Notes: generated from the letters alone by a model not told the origin. 64,000 nucleotides of DNA from Jeongeupia naejangsanensis (GCF_016865585.1 NZ_JAESND010000006.1:62001-126000), one strand, 5' to 3'; shown: positions 36,201 through 44,367, numbered from the stretch's first letter. Translations and numbers: made by a program.

Positions 36201-38363
36201 GCGACGGTGATGACTGGCGGGCCGGCGAGCAGCGTGACGGTCAGCACGGCGGCGGGACACGGCAGCGTGACGATCAGCGGTTCCGTGGCGACGTATACGC
36301 CGGCACCGGGCTACTCGGGCAGCGACAGCTTCGCTTATACCGCCACCAACGTCAGCGGCATGTCGGTGGCGATCGTCAGCATTACGGTCAACCCGCAAGG
36401 CGTCGTTGCCGGTGCGGTTGCCGCAACCGTGGCGTTCAACAGCGGTGCCAATCCGATTGCGCTCAACCTGAGCGGCGGCGCGGTCACCAGCGTTGCTGTC
36501 GCGACGGCACCGGCGCACGGCACCGTCAATGTCAGCGGTACGACGATCAGCTATGCACCGACCGCCGGCTATACCGGCACCGACAGCTTCACCTACACCG
36601 GTACCAACGCCAGTGGCACATCGGCGCCGGGCAAGGTCGACATCGTCGTCAACCCGCCGCTCCCCGTGCCGCAGGCGATGGCGACCACGGTCGTGGCCAA
36701 CAGTGGCGGCAACGTCATTGCGCTGCAGATCGACGGTGGTCCGGTAACCAGCATCGCGGTCGTCGCACCACCGCAGCACGGCAAGCTGGAGATCGTCGGC
36801 CTCGGTGCCAACCGCAAGGTGCTTGCCAGCATCGCTTCGCCGGGCAGCACGCAGCCTGCGGTCACGTACACGCCGACCCCGGGTTTTGCCGGCACCGACA
36901 GCTTCAGCTACACCGCGACCAACGCGGCCGGTACGTCGGCGGCGGCAACGGTGACGTTGCAGGTGACGCCGCCGGCACCGGTGCTGGCGCCAGTGAGCGC
37001 GACAACGGTGTCCGGTGCGCCGGTGACGCTCGACGTGACCGCGCAGGCAACCGGTGGTCCGTTCACCGGCCTGAGCATCGTCACGCCGCCGGCCGATGGC
37101 ACGGCCGAAGTGCGCGGGCAGAGCATCGTCTATACTTCGGGCCCGATGTTTGCCGGCGTAGTCACGATCGGTTATGCACTGAGCAACGCTTGGGGTACGA
37201 CCCAGGGCATCGCGACGGTGACCGTCAACGCCCGCCCGGATCCGTCGAAGGATGCGGAAGTAACCGGACTGCTGTCGGCGCAGACCGAGGCGACGCGGCG
37301 CTTTGCCCGTGCCCAGCTCGACAACTTCAGCCGTCGCCTGGAAAGTCTGCATGGCGACGGCTGGGGGGCGACCGATTTCGGCGTGAGTGCCAATGCCTAT
37401 GGCACGCGCGGCGACCGCGCAGCCGCAGCCGATGCGCGCCGGCAGCAGACCCGACTGGCCGATGCGTCGGGCCGCAATGCCAGCAAGACCGACGCCAGCG
37501 CCGGCGACAACAAGGAAGTGCAGCGCGACGAGCTGGCGTTCTGGATCGGTGGTGCGCTCAACTTCGGTCGTCGTGACGGCGAGGTCGGTCAGGACAAGTT
37601 CCGCTTCAATACCGACGGCATCAGCATCGGTAGCGACTATCGTGTCAACGATCTGTTGTCGATCGGTGTCGGTGGCGGTTTTGCCCGCGACGTCAGCGAC
37701 GTGGGCGACAACGGTTCGAAGAGCGAAGGCCGCAACGGCGTCGTCGCGATTTACGGCACCCTGCGCCCGGCCGAATCGCTGTTTGTCGACGGCATGCTCG
37801 GCTACGGCTGGCTGAGTTTCGACGTGGACCGCTACATCACCGGCAACGGCGGCTTTGCCTCGGGTTCGCGTGACGGCAACCAGCTGTTCGGTCTGCTCGC
37901 TGCCGGCTACGAGTATCGCAACGGCAACTGGCTGGTCTCGCCGTATGGCCGGGTTGACCTGATGTCGGCGACGCTGGACGCGTATACCGAGTCGGCCGCC
38001 GGACTGAACGCGCTGAGCTATGGCGAGCAGAAGGTCAGGATGACGACCGGCAAGCTGGGCCTGCGTGGCGAAACCAGCTTCGACGTCTCGGTCGGCAAGC
38101 TCATGCCGCGCGTGCGGATCGAGTATCAGCACCAGTTCGAAGGCAGTGACGATGCACGCATGGGCTACGCCGACCTGGCCGCCTACGGTCTGGGCTATGT
38201 GGCCCACCTGGTACCGATGGAGCAGAACCAGTGGATCATCGAAGTCGGCGGCAAGCTGGCGCTGCGCGACGAGCTGACCTTGTCGCTCGACTACAGCAGC
38301 ACGCTCAACAACGGCTCGGGCTATGAGCAGGCAATCCGGCTGATGCTGGGCATGCCGTTCTGA
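33216..38363 (+). CDS. Giant autotransporter with Ig-like repeat passenger
   Basis: This is a protein of 1715 residues. An N-terminal region of about 68 residues carries two hydrophobic stretches and a signal cleavage site near SSSMAAAASC. Three IPT/TIG-like units follow (about 169-427), then a cadherin/Big-like unit. About five putative-Ig (He_PIG) units with the phrase LPAGLSLN...GTISGTPT run from about 515 to 970, followed by about four more Big-like units ending in SFTYTATNASGTS (to about 1340). An alpha-helical linker leads to a C-terminal autotransporter beta-barrel (about 1437-1715) ending in Phe. It should be an outer-membrane-anchored adhesin or surface fibre. The ATG used has AAGGGG 5 nt upstream; an ATG at 33318 would give a conventional signal peptide. 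Confidence 0.88.
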   Translation: MGNCDVLGGARLRLQSLSGVLALILALVGLGRRIMPLTDSVAGMLRRSRLAWLAGLMIGLSSSMAAAASCSITWNLTNNGQAGAYSYTLSGADNSACDPGNGSGGVYTSMGGSTADFTEPDGGVKGVDEFVNKLYYTLPNPAYSGTKNVAWYNALGDTITVTINVTGGTPVPTITSISPTSGSTGGGTSVTITGTGFTGATAVKFGATNAAPGSVVVNSATSITATSPAGSGTVNVSVTTPGGTATLTGAFTYVAPAPTVTSVSPSSGPEAGGTSVTITGTGFSSANAVRFGATNAGSVIVNSDTSITATSPAGSGTVDITVTTPGGTSATSAADQFTYTVPAPAVSGVSPNSGPTAGGTSVTITGTNFTGATAVKFGATNAGSVVVNSATSITATSPAGSGTVDVTVTTPGGTSTTSAADQFTYVAAPVAGSASATVSHGSSSNTITLNLSGGTATSVAVGTQAAHGTAAASGTTISYTPVSSYSGTDSFTYTATNASGTSAPATVSITVSDATISYAPTPNNGTVGVAYSQSLGGASGGTAPYIYTLETGSLPAGLTLASNGLLSGTPTGHGTFNFTIKATDSSTGNGPFNKITTGLSMTISSPTISLNPTTLASATVATSYSGAVSASGGVGPYTYTLNSGALPPGLSLNVSTGGISGTPTAGGTYNFQLKATDSASGGPYNGIQSYTLTVGAPTISVSPTSLSAATVAAGYNQTVSASGGTAPYSFSVKSGALPAGLSLNAANGTISGTPTAAGPFNFTIEATDSSTGTGAPYQNSRTYTLNVSASTLAMSPASGSAFNGNVGTGFSQSFVVSGGVAPYQFATLSVTGGTMPTGLGFNTASGTLSGTPTSAGTVAFDITGSDSTGGAGSTPVTHSYTLTVAAPTLALSPGTLANAVQGTAYNQTLSTSGGSAPYSYAVTTGSLPSGLTLSSAGVLSGTPTATGGSTFTITATDAHAFTTSRSYSVLTNPAVPVAGPISATVPWNTATPIDLATVMTGGPASSVTVSTAAGHGSVTISGSVATYTPAPGYSGSDSFAYTATNVSGMSVAIVSITVNPQGVVAGAVAATVAFNSGANPIALNLSGGAVTSVAVATAPAHGTVNVSGTTISYAPTAGYTGTDSFTYTGTNASGTSAPGKVDIVVNPPLPVPQAMATTVVANSGGNVIALQIDGGPVTSIAVVAPPQHGKLEIVGLGANRKVLASIASPGSTQPAVTYTPTPGFAGTDSFSYTATNAAGTSAAATVTLQVTPPAPVLAPVSATTVSGAPVTLDVTAQATGGPFTGLSIVTPPADGTAEVRGQSIVYTSGPMFAGVVTIGYALSNAWGTTQGIATVTVNARPDPSKDAEVTGLLSAQTEATRRFARAQLDNFSRRLESLHGDGWGATDFGVSANAYGTRGDRAAAADARRQQTRLADASGRNASKTDASAGDNKEVQRDELAFWIGGALNFGRRDGEVGQDKFRFNTDGISIGSDYRVNDLLSIGVGGGFARDVSDVGDNGSKSEGRNGVVAIYGTLRPAESLFVDGMLGYGWLSFDVDRYITGNGGFASGSRDGNQLFGLLAAGYEYRNGNWLVSPYGRVDLMSATLDAYTESAAGLNALSYGEQKVRMTTGKLGLRGETSFDVSVGKLMPRVRIEYQHQFEGSDDARMGYADLAAYGLGYVAHLVPMEQNQWIIEVGGKLALRDELTLSLDYSSTLNNGSGYEQAIRLMLGMPF
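33771..34490 (+). repeat. Tandem IPT/TIG coding repeats, 258-bp period
   Basis: A highly similar DNA segment beginning GGCGGCACCAG recurs at 33771, 34029 and 34287, exactly 258 bp (86 codons) apart. Much of each unit is near-identical at the DNA level. This indicates recent duplication or gene conversion within the passenger and a site prone to repeat-number change. Confidence 0.85.
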
Positions 38364-38392
38364 TCCAAACCGCTGTATCGTTCGATCCATCG

Positions 38393-38422
38393 CAGCCCGG
38401 CTTGTCGCCGGGCTGTTTTTTT
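38393..38422 (+). terminator. Terminator of the autotransporter gene
   Basis: A 9-bp stem CAGCCCGGC / GCCGGGCTG with a 5-nt loop is followed by seven T. Confidence 0.95.
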
Positions 38423-38524
38423 GCGCCGGACAGATCGTCGGGCGCCGATGCCATTAATCCCGTGCCGCGAAGATGACGGCTGGTTAGACTGTGGACGAGA
38501 CGATATCGCGAGGAGGAGAAGCCG

Positions 38525-39538
38525 ATGACCAGAACCATGCTGTTGGCTGTATTGAGCACCGGGCTCGTTTTGGGTGGTTGCACGACGATGTCCGGGTCGT
38601 CCGGAAACGAATCGACGCAGGCGACGGCCTTGCCGAGTGCGCCGAGCGGCGAGCTGGTCATCATGGGATCGCTCGCTTATCGCGCCCGGATCGCATTGCC
38701 CGACAATGCGGTTGCCGTACTCGAGGTTCGTGACCTGGATTCCGGTCAGGTCGTGGCCGAGCAGCGCATCGAACTCAAGGGCAGGCAGGTGCCGGTGCCG
38801 ATGCTGCTGACGGTACCGAACGGCGCGCTGCGTGCCGATGGCGACTACGAGATCCGTGGCGGCATCAAGCAGGCCGGGCAGGCGACCTGGGTCAGCGAGC
38901 CGGTGAAGCTGTCACAACAGGTCGGGGCGCTGCAGCTGGGAACCGTGCTGCTGAAGCCGTACGAGGCGCTGGCGTTTTCCAGCCGCCTGCAATGCGGCGA
39001 TCAGCAGATCGACGTCGGCTTCAAGGGCGACACGATGGTGCTGCAAGCGGGCCAGAAACGGTTCGACCTGAGTCAGGTACGGACCGCATCGGGTGCCAAG
39101 TACGTGGCCAATTCGGATCCGCAGACCTGGTTCTGGTCCAAGGGTCGGGGCGGCATGCTGCAACTGAACGGGAAAAGCTATCCCGAGTGTGTACCGGTGA
39201 AGCAGGGGGCCGAAAGCATGAAGGCTAATGCACTGCAGGGCGCCGAATGGCGGGTGGCCGATGCCGGACCGCGTCCGGCTACGCTGAACTTTGCTGCCGA
39301 TGGCCGCATCAGTGGTTTCGCCGGTTGCAATCGTTATTTCGGCCAGTACACACAGAATGGCGATGCGCTGAAGATCGGTTCCGTCGCGACGACGCGCATG
39401 GCATGCGATCCGGCGGTGATGAAGCAGGAGGCAGCCTTCCTGCAGACGCTGGGGCAGGTGCAGCGTTTTTCGGTGGCCGACGACGGCACCCTGACGCTGC
39501 ATGCCGCCGACAAGGCGGCGATCACCGCACGCCGCTGA
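38525..39538 (+). CDS. Composite lipoprotein: YbaY/YscW-like, MliC-like and META (HslJ) domains
   Basis: This protein of 337 residues has a lipoprotein signal peptide with lipobox LGGC (Cys19). The region about 40-140 resembles the YbaY/YscW lipoprotein fold (GSLAYRARIALPDNAVAVLEVRD). About 145-230 matches MliC-type lysozyme inhibitors (LQCGDQQIDVGF ... WFWSKGRGGMLQLNGKSYPECVPV). About 235-335 is a META/HslJ domain (LNFAADGRISGFAGCNRYFGQY). It is probably anchored in the outer membrane facing the periplasm, and may inhibit lysozyme and support envelope stability. A GGAGGAG lies 9-10 nt before the ATG. Confidence 0.85.
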   Translation: MTRTMLLAVLSTGLVLGGCTTMSGSSGNESTQATALPSAPSGELVIMGSLAYRARIALPDNAVAVLEVRDLDSGQVVAEQRIELKGRQVPVPMLLTVPNGALRADGDYEIRGGIKQAGQATWVSEPVKLSQQVGALQLGTVLLKPYEALAFSSRLQCGDQQIDVGFKGDTMVLQAGQKRFDLSQVRTASGAKYVANSDPQTWFWSKGRGGMLQLNGKSYPECVPVKQGAESMKANALQGAEWRVADAGPRPATLNFAADGRISGFAGCNRYFGQYTQNGDALKIGSVATTRMACDPAVMKQEAAFLQTLGQVQRFSVADDGTLTLHAADKAAITARR

Positions 39539-39786
39539 GCTGACCCGCCGCCGATCCGCCAGGGCAGTCGTTGGCGTATGTGGCTGAGCCTCTCCCGATG
39601 CATTCCGGCATCGGCGAGCGCCGGCGGCCGTATTGTGCACCGCGCAATCTGCTACCATGGCCGACCCGCCATGGTGCAGCCGATGGGATCGGGCCCGGCC
39701 GGGGCGTGAGGCGTTGCTTTGAATTTCTCCTTTTCCGAATTCAGGGTTACTTTGGGTTTCAAACTTTGGATGTACGACAGAGCGAT

Positions 39787-40515
39787 ATGGATCAAATCGT
39801 AAAATCCGGCGCCCCGGCTGACAGCGAAGCAACGCTGCGTCTGGTGACTGGCGCCGTGCTCAAGCTGTGGGATGTGGTCGACGACCTGTCGAAGCTGCGT
39901 CCGCAGCACACCCCGCATTACCACGTGACGATTTTCGGCTCGGCACGGATCGAGGAAGCAACACCGGCGTACGAAGCGGTGAAGCAGCTGGCGGCCGAGC
40001 TGGCTGCAATGGGTTGTCGCATCGTCACCGGTGGCGGGCCGGGCCTGATGCAGGCGGCCAACGAAGGCGCCCGTGAAGGCGCACCGGACAAACCGGAGGC
40101 ATCGGTCGGCATCCGTATCGATCTCGACTTCGAACAGCACGTCAACGACTTCGTCGGTCGTGTGTTCGAGCACAAGACCTTCTTCTCCCGTCTGCACCAC
40201 TTCATCCTGCGCTCGAATGCGTTCATCGTGACCCCGGGCGGCGTCGGTACGCTGCTGGAGCTGGCGATGGTCTGGCAGCTGCTGCAGGTGCGCAAGCTGT
40301 ACGGCACGCCGCTGATCCTGGTGGGCGACATGTGGCACGAGCTGGTCGATTGGGCGCAGCGCTACATGGTCGACAATGGCGCCGGTCTGGCCAGTGGCGT
40401 CGACATGCAGATTCCGGTGGTCGTCGATACGATCGAGGACGCCGTGCACCTGATGCGCGAGCATCACGCCAAATGGCTGGCCGAAGGTCAGCCGGACGGT
40501 ACTGCATCGGAATGA
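39787..40515 (+). CDS. LOG family protein (nucleotide 5'-monophosphate phosphoribohydrolase-like)
   Basis: This protein of 242 residues has a Rossmann-like fold. It shows the two LOG signatures: GGGPGLMQAANEGA near residue 85 and PGGVGTLLELAMVWQ near residue 155, with catalytic Arg and Glu candidates. LOG enzymes cleave the N-glycosidic bond of nucleoside monophosphates; often annotated lysine decarboxylase, they do not have that activity. The start is placed at MDQIVKSG. The 248-bp upstream gap holds one short hairpin (CCATGGC / GCCATGG) and nothing else I can name. Confidence 0.85.
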   Translation: MDQIVKSGAPADSEATLRLVTGAVLKLWDVVDDLSKLRPQHTPHYHVTIFGSARIEEATPAYEAVKQLAAELAAMGCRIVTGGGPGLMQAANEGAREGAPDKPEASVGIRIDLDFEQHVNDFVGRVFEHKTFFSRLHHFILRSNAFIVTPGGVGTLLELAMVWQLLQVRKLYGTPLILVGDMWHELVDWAQRYMVDNGAGLASGVDMQIPVVVDTIEDAVHLMREHHAKWLAEGQPDGTASE

Positions 40516-40820
40516 AAAGCCGGATGATGGTGGCTGCGGCCTGCCTGCTGGCAGGCCCGGCATTGGCGACAAGTAACGAAGCCTGGAAGGCAACCGCCGG
40601 TGTTGCCCGCGATGCCTGCGCAAGCGCGGCCCGTGCCGCCGGTTACAAGCAGCTGAAGTTTCCCAGCCCGTATCAGGCCAGCAGCGGTGGCGTGACCTGG
40701 TATCTCAACGGCTTGAAGAAGGGCTCCACCGAACGTCACCTGCTGTACTGTCGTTACGACGGCATGCGCGGTCGCGTCGAAGCGCTGCTGGCTTATGTGG
40801 CGGACTACACGCCGGATTGA
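40512..40820 (+). CDS. Secreted hypothetical protein, 102 aa
   Basis: I do not recognise the family. A signal peptide (MKSRMMVAAACLLAGPALA) precedes a mature part of about 83 residues with two cysteines that could form one disulfide (ACASAAR and LLYCRYDG) and several aromatic residues. The start overlaps the LOG gene stop as ATGA, so the two are coupled. It ends before a very long palindromic terminator. Confidence 0.7.
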   Translation: MKSRMMVAAACLLAGPALATSNEAWKATAGVARDACASAARAAGYKQLKFPSPYQASSGGVTWYLNGLKKGSTERHLLYCRYDGMRGRVEALLAYVADYTPD

Positions 40821-40830
40821 CGGCGAGAAA

Positions 40831-40876
40831 CGCCCAAAGAAAAAGCCCGTCGAATGACGGGCTTTTTCTTTGGGCG
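40831..40876. terminator. Bidirectional terminator, perfect 21-bp arms
   Basis: Two exact 21-bp complementary arms surround a 4-nt GAAT loop. The core is AAAAAGCCCGTC / GACGGGCTTTTT. It lies between two convergent genes and terminates both. The arms are about twice as long as those of other terminators in the window. Confidence 0.93.
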
Positions 40877-40882
40877 GGGGGA

Positions 40883-42442
40883 TCAGCCCGGCTGCTGGTA
40901 AATCACCAGCCGGATGCCCGGCGACAGCTTCTGTGGATTCCAGCGCTTCAGGTCGTCGGCATCGACACGATGCTTGCGTGCGATCGACGCCAGCGTATCG
41001 CCGTTCTTGACCACGTACTCGCGCTGGATCGGTGCCTTCTTGCCCGCGGCGGTACGCGTCACGCTGGCAACCTTGAGGGTCGTGCCGAGACGGACATCGT
41101 CGCCCTTGAGCTGGTTCAGCTTGCGCAGGTCGGCCACGTTCATGCCGTAGCGGCTGGCGATGTTGTACAGCGTATCGCCACGGGCGACGCGGTACTTGAT
41201 GACCGCCAGCGGCGCATCGCTCGCGCCGGTATCGATCGGATCGGCTGCGCGGTTTTCATGCAGCGCGACCAGCGTCTGCCGGTTGGAGACGTCGAGACCC
41301 GGGATGTTCGGCACCAGAATCGTCTGGCCGCGCGCACTGGCGTCGCCGCCGATGTCGTTGATGTCCTTGAGCTCGCTGACGTCGATGCCGAACTGGCTGG
41401 CCAGCTGGGCGAACGATTCGCCGCGCTTGGTCACGTAGGGCTGCCAGTTGAGGAGCGGCTTGTCGTAGTTGGCGAGGTTGCGCTGGAAGGCCGCCACCTT
41501 GTCGGCCGGGACGACCAGCTTGCGATCATCCTTGTAGGCGATCACCGGGCGGATGAAACCGGGATTGAGGCGCAACAGTTCCTGCACCGGCGTTTCGGAC
41601 AGCTCGGCGGCGACCTGGACGTCCATGTGCCGGCCGGTGGTGATCGCGGCGAAGTAGGGCTTGTTCGGCACGCTGGCCAGCGTGACGCCGAAGGCCGACG
41701 GGTTGGCGATGATGTTGCGCACGGCCATCAGCTTGGGCACGTAGTTGCGCGTCTCGTTCGGCATGCGCAGATCGCTGTACGTGGTGCCAAGGCCGGCTGC
41801 GGTGTTCTTCGCCTGCGCACGGGCAACGGCGTTTTCACCCCAGTTGTACGAGGCCAGCGCCAGCTGCCAGTCGTTGAACTGGCCGTGCAGCGTGCCGAGG
41901 TAGTCGAGTGCGGCGTCGGTGGCGGCGACCACGTCGCGGCGGCCGTCGTACCACCAGGTCCGCTCCAGCCCGTACTGCTTGCCGGTGGCGGGCATGAACT
42001 GCCACATGCCGGCGGCCTTGGCCGACGATTCGGCTTTGGGGTTGTAGGCCGATTCGATCATCGGCAACAGCGCCAGCTCCATCGGCATGCCGCGGCGCTC
42101 GACTTCGTCCGCAACGAAGTACAGGTAGCGGCCACCGCGCTCGATGATCCGGTTCAGGTAGTCGGGACGGCTGGCGTAATAGTTTTCCCATTTCTCGACC
42201 AGCGGGTCGTCGAGTTCGGGCATGGCGAAACCGGCGCGGACGCGCGCCCAGAGGTCGTCGTACGACTGCATCCGCGAGACTTCGCCGAACAGCAGGTCGA
42301 CGGTGCGGTTGGTGTCGTCGGTGACGCGAAATTGGGGGTTGTTCAGTTGACCGCTGGTGTTGAGGTCGGTTTGGGCGGGCGCGGCGATGGCGCTGGCAAA
42401 GCTCAGGCCGGCGAGCAGCCCGGCGAGGGAAAGGAACCGCAT
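40883..42442 (-). CDS. mltD: Membrane-bound lytic murein transglycosylase D with LysM repeats
   Basis: This cell-wall lytic enzyme has 519 residues. A signal peptide (cut near AIAAPAQ) precedes the SLT domain (about 100-250), with the catalytic Glu in ALLPMIESAYNPKAESSAKAAGMWQFMPATGKQYGL. Three LysM modules follow (YVTKRGESFAQLASQFGI, YRVARGDTLYNIASRYG, YVVKNGDTLASIARKH). No lipobox is evident, unlike E. coli MltD. It is downstream of gloB on the same strand, the order seen in E. coli. Confidence 0.93.
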   Translation of the reverse strand: MRFLSLAGLLAGLSFASAIAAPAQTDLNTSGQLNNPQFRVTDDTNRTVDLLFGEVSRMQSYDDLWARVRAGFAMPELDDPLVEKWENYYASRPDYLNRIIERGGRYLYFVADEVERRGMPMELALLPMIESAYNPKAESSAKAAGMWQFMPATGKQYGLERTWWYDGRRDVVAATDAALDYLGTLHGQFNDWQLALASYNWGENAVARAQAKNTAAGLGTTYSDLRMPNETRNYVPKLMAVRNIIANPSAFGVTLASVPNKPYFAAITTGRHMDVQVAAELSETPVQELLRLNPGFIRPVIAYKDDRKLVVPADKVAAFQRNLANYDKPLLNWQPYVTKRGESFAQLASQFGIDVSELKDINDIGGDASARGQTILVPNIPGLDVSNRQTLVALHENRAADPIDTGASDAPLAVIKYRVARGDTLYNIASRYGMNVADLRKLNQLKGDDVRLGTTLKVASVTRTAAGKKAPIQREYVVKNGDTLASIARKHRVDADDLKRWNPQKLSPGIRLVIYQQPG

Positions 42443-42530
42443 GTGACGCGCTCGTTTTTTAATCAGTGGCGCGATGGTGCCGACCCCTGCCGGGCGTGTC
42501 AACGCAAGCGTTTGATCTGGCGCCAGGCGG

Positions 42531-43283
42531 TCAGAAATGATCTTTCCAGCGACGGATCGCTGCAAGTACCTCGGGCTCGGTATCGTCGGTCGCGCCATGA
42601 TGTCGGGCTGCTCCAATCACGCCGGGTTCGGCACAGCGCAGGTAGGGGTTGGTCGCCCGTTCCAGCGCCATGTTGCTCGGCAGGGTTGGCAGTCCTTGTG
42701 CACGTCTGGCCTGCTCGACGACTTCGCGTTCGCGAAGCTCGGCATTCGCCGGTTCGACTGCCCTGGCAAATTTCAGGTTAGACAGCGTGTATTCGTGTGT
42801 ACAGCACACCAGCGTATCGGCCGGCAGCGCGCCCAGCCGGGTCAGCGACGCGTGCATCTGCGTCGCGCTGCCCTCGAACAGCCGGCCGCAGCCGGCGGCA
42901 AACAGCGTATCGCCGCAGAACAGCCAAGGCGCGGCATAGTAGGCGAGGTGGTCGAGCGTGTGGCCCGGCACCGGAATGACGTCGAAGTCGTGATCGAGGA
43001 CCGAAACCGTTTCGCCGCCGACCAGTGGCCGGTTGACCCCGGCGACGCGGGCCGGGCCGTAAACCGGCAGGTCGGGACGGGAGGCGAGCAGCCCGGCCAG
43101 CCCCCCAGTGTGGTCAAGGTGGTGATGGGTCACGAGCAGCGCCGCCAGTTGCAGGCCGCTTGCGGTCAGGAAGTCTTCGAGCGGTGCGGCTAGTCCCGGG
43201 TCAACGGCCAGCGCGCGGCGGTGGTCGTGCAAAACCCAGATATAATTGTCGTCGAAGATCGGTAACGGGATGAGTTTCAGCAT
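42531..43283 (-). CDS. gloB: Hydroxyacylglutathione hydrolase (glyoxalase II)
   Basis: This binuclear zinc metallo-beta-lactamase-fold enzyme has 250 residues and hydrolyses S-lactoylglutathione in methylglyoxal detoxification. Metal ligands are seen in THHHLDH (52-58) and VIPVPGHTLDH, and in FCGDTLFAAGCGRLFEG. The C-terminal substrate-binding domain contains CCTHEYTLSNLKFA. The start codon overlaps that of the divergent methyltransferase. Confidence 0.95.
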   Translation of the reverse strand: MLKLIPLPIFDDNYIWVLHDHRRALAVDPGLAAPLEDFLTASGLQLAALLVTHHHLDHTGGLAGLLASRPDLPVYGPARVAGVNRPLVGGETVSVLDHDFDVIPVPGHTLDHLAYYAAPWLFCGDTLFAAGCGRLFEGSATQMHASLTRLGALPADTLVCCTHEYTLSNLKFARAVEPANAELREREVVEQARRAQGLPTLPSNMALERATNPYLRCAEPGVIGAARHHGATDDTEPEVLAAIRRWKDHF

Positions 43284-44058
43284 GACGGGTCTCGTGGACT
43301 GCAATACATCGTTCGACCATTTTGCCGACTGGCTGGCGACGCCGCTAGGGCAGGACGTCGCCCGACAGGAGCGCGGATGGTACGCGCGTACCGCGGCCGA
43401 CCTGTTCGGCTACAAGGCCGTGCAGCTGGAGCTGCCGCAGCTCGACGCGCTGGCGACCAACCGGATGTCGTGGCGGACGATCGCCGGCCGCAGTGCCGGC
43501 TGCACACTGCATTGCGCGCCGGAGCAGCTGCCGTTCGCGAACCAGTCGCTCGATCTGCTGGCATTGCCGCATGTGCTCGATTTCTGCACCGATCCGCATG
43601 CGGTACTGCGCGAGGTCGAGCGGGTGCTGGTGCCGGAGGGCCGGCTGCTGGTGACCGGATTCAACCCCTGGAGTCTTTGGGGAGTGCGCAAATGGCGCAA
43701 CCGCGACGACGCGCCGTGGAGCGGCCACTTTGTGGCGTTGCCGAGGCTCAAGGACTGGCTCAAGCTGCTGGGCATGGAAACGGTGCGCAGCCAGTTCCTC
43801 TGCTATGGCCTGCCGGTGCAGCACGAGCGCTGGATCGCGCGCGGGCACCTGTTCGACAATGCCGGTTATCGCTGGTGGCCGGCTGCAGGCGGGATCTACT
43901 GCCTCGACGTGGTCAAGCGCGTGCGCGGCATGCGGGTGATCGGACCGGCGTGGCGGGGCAAGGTGGTGGTGCCGAAAGCCAAACCGGCCACGGCGATTGA
44001 CCAGGTCGCACTGATCGAGCGTTTGCGCCAGCAGGCAGCCAAGGATCGCTGCAAGTGA
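43282..44058 (+). CDS. Class I SAM-dependent methyltransferase (YafS-like)
   Basis: This methyltransferase has about 258 residues. The SAM-binding core is weakly conserved at its glycine loop (GRSAGCTLHCAPEQLPFANQSLDLLALPHVLDF), followed by VLVPEGRLLVTGFNPWSLWG. Position between gloB and rnhA equals that of E. coli yafS, a putative methyltransferase of unknown substrate. The ATG overlaps the gloB start; an in-frame ATG at 43270 would extend it into gloB. Confidence 0.82.
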   Translation: MTGLVDCNTSFDHFADWLATPLGQDVARQERGWYARTAADLFGYKAVQLELPQLDALATNRMSWRTIAGRSAGCTLHCAPEQLPFANQSLDLLALPHVLDFCTDPHAVLREVERVLVPEGRLLVTGFNPWSLWGVRKWRNRDDAPWSGHFVALPRLKDWLKLLGMETVRSQFLCYGLPVQHERWIARGHLFDNAGYRWWPAAGGIYCLDVVKRVRGMRVIGPAWRGKVVVPKAKPATAIDQVALIERLRQQAAKDRCK

Positions 44059-44070
44059 GTATCGCGGCAA

Positions 44071-44349
44071 TCAGGGCGGTGACGGATCGCAACGGCGCGA
44101 GGTCTCGACCAGATCGCGCAGCAGCTTCTGGCCGTCATCGCGGCTCTTGAGCGGAATTTTCACGTCGTGACCACTGCCGAGGTTGCCGCCGCCGAAGATC
44201 AGGTGCGCTTCGGTGTCGGACAACTCGACATACTGCACCACGGTCAGGTTGACCCAGCGCTCGCTCTTGTCGTTGCCGGGCAGCTTGTACGGACAGAACG
44301 TCGCGGCCTGGGCCGTGGCGACACACAAAAGGAACAGGAGGGCGCGCAT
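44071..44349 (-). CDS. Secreted hypothetical protein, 92 aa
   Basis: I do not recognise the family. A signal peptide ([15 protein letters not shown]) is followed by about 77 residues with two cysteines (TFCPYK and RRCDPS), probably forming a disulfide. The gene lies on the minus strand between two plus-strand genes, so it interrupts the conserved methyltransferase-rnhA order. Its ATG lies 18 bp from the rnhA start, so the two promoters must overlap each other's genes. Confidence 0.65.
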   Translation of the reverse strand: MRALLFLLCVATAQAATFCPYKLPGNDKSERWVNLTVVQYVELSDTEAHLIFGGGNLGSGHDVKIPLKSRDDGQKLLRDLVETSRRCDPSPP

Positions 44350-44367
44350 GTCGGGCCTTCGCAAGAT

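Noticed and set aside
34146-38390. Minus-strand open frame of over 1400 codons antisense to the autotransporter
   Set aside because: It mirrors the GC-biased third positions and the repeats of the sense gene. Its composition (Arg/Gln/His/Asp-rich) is typical of a shadow frame, and it has no start signals or domains.
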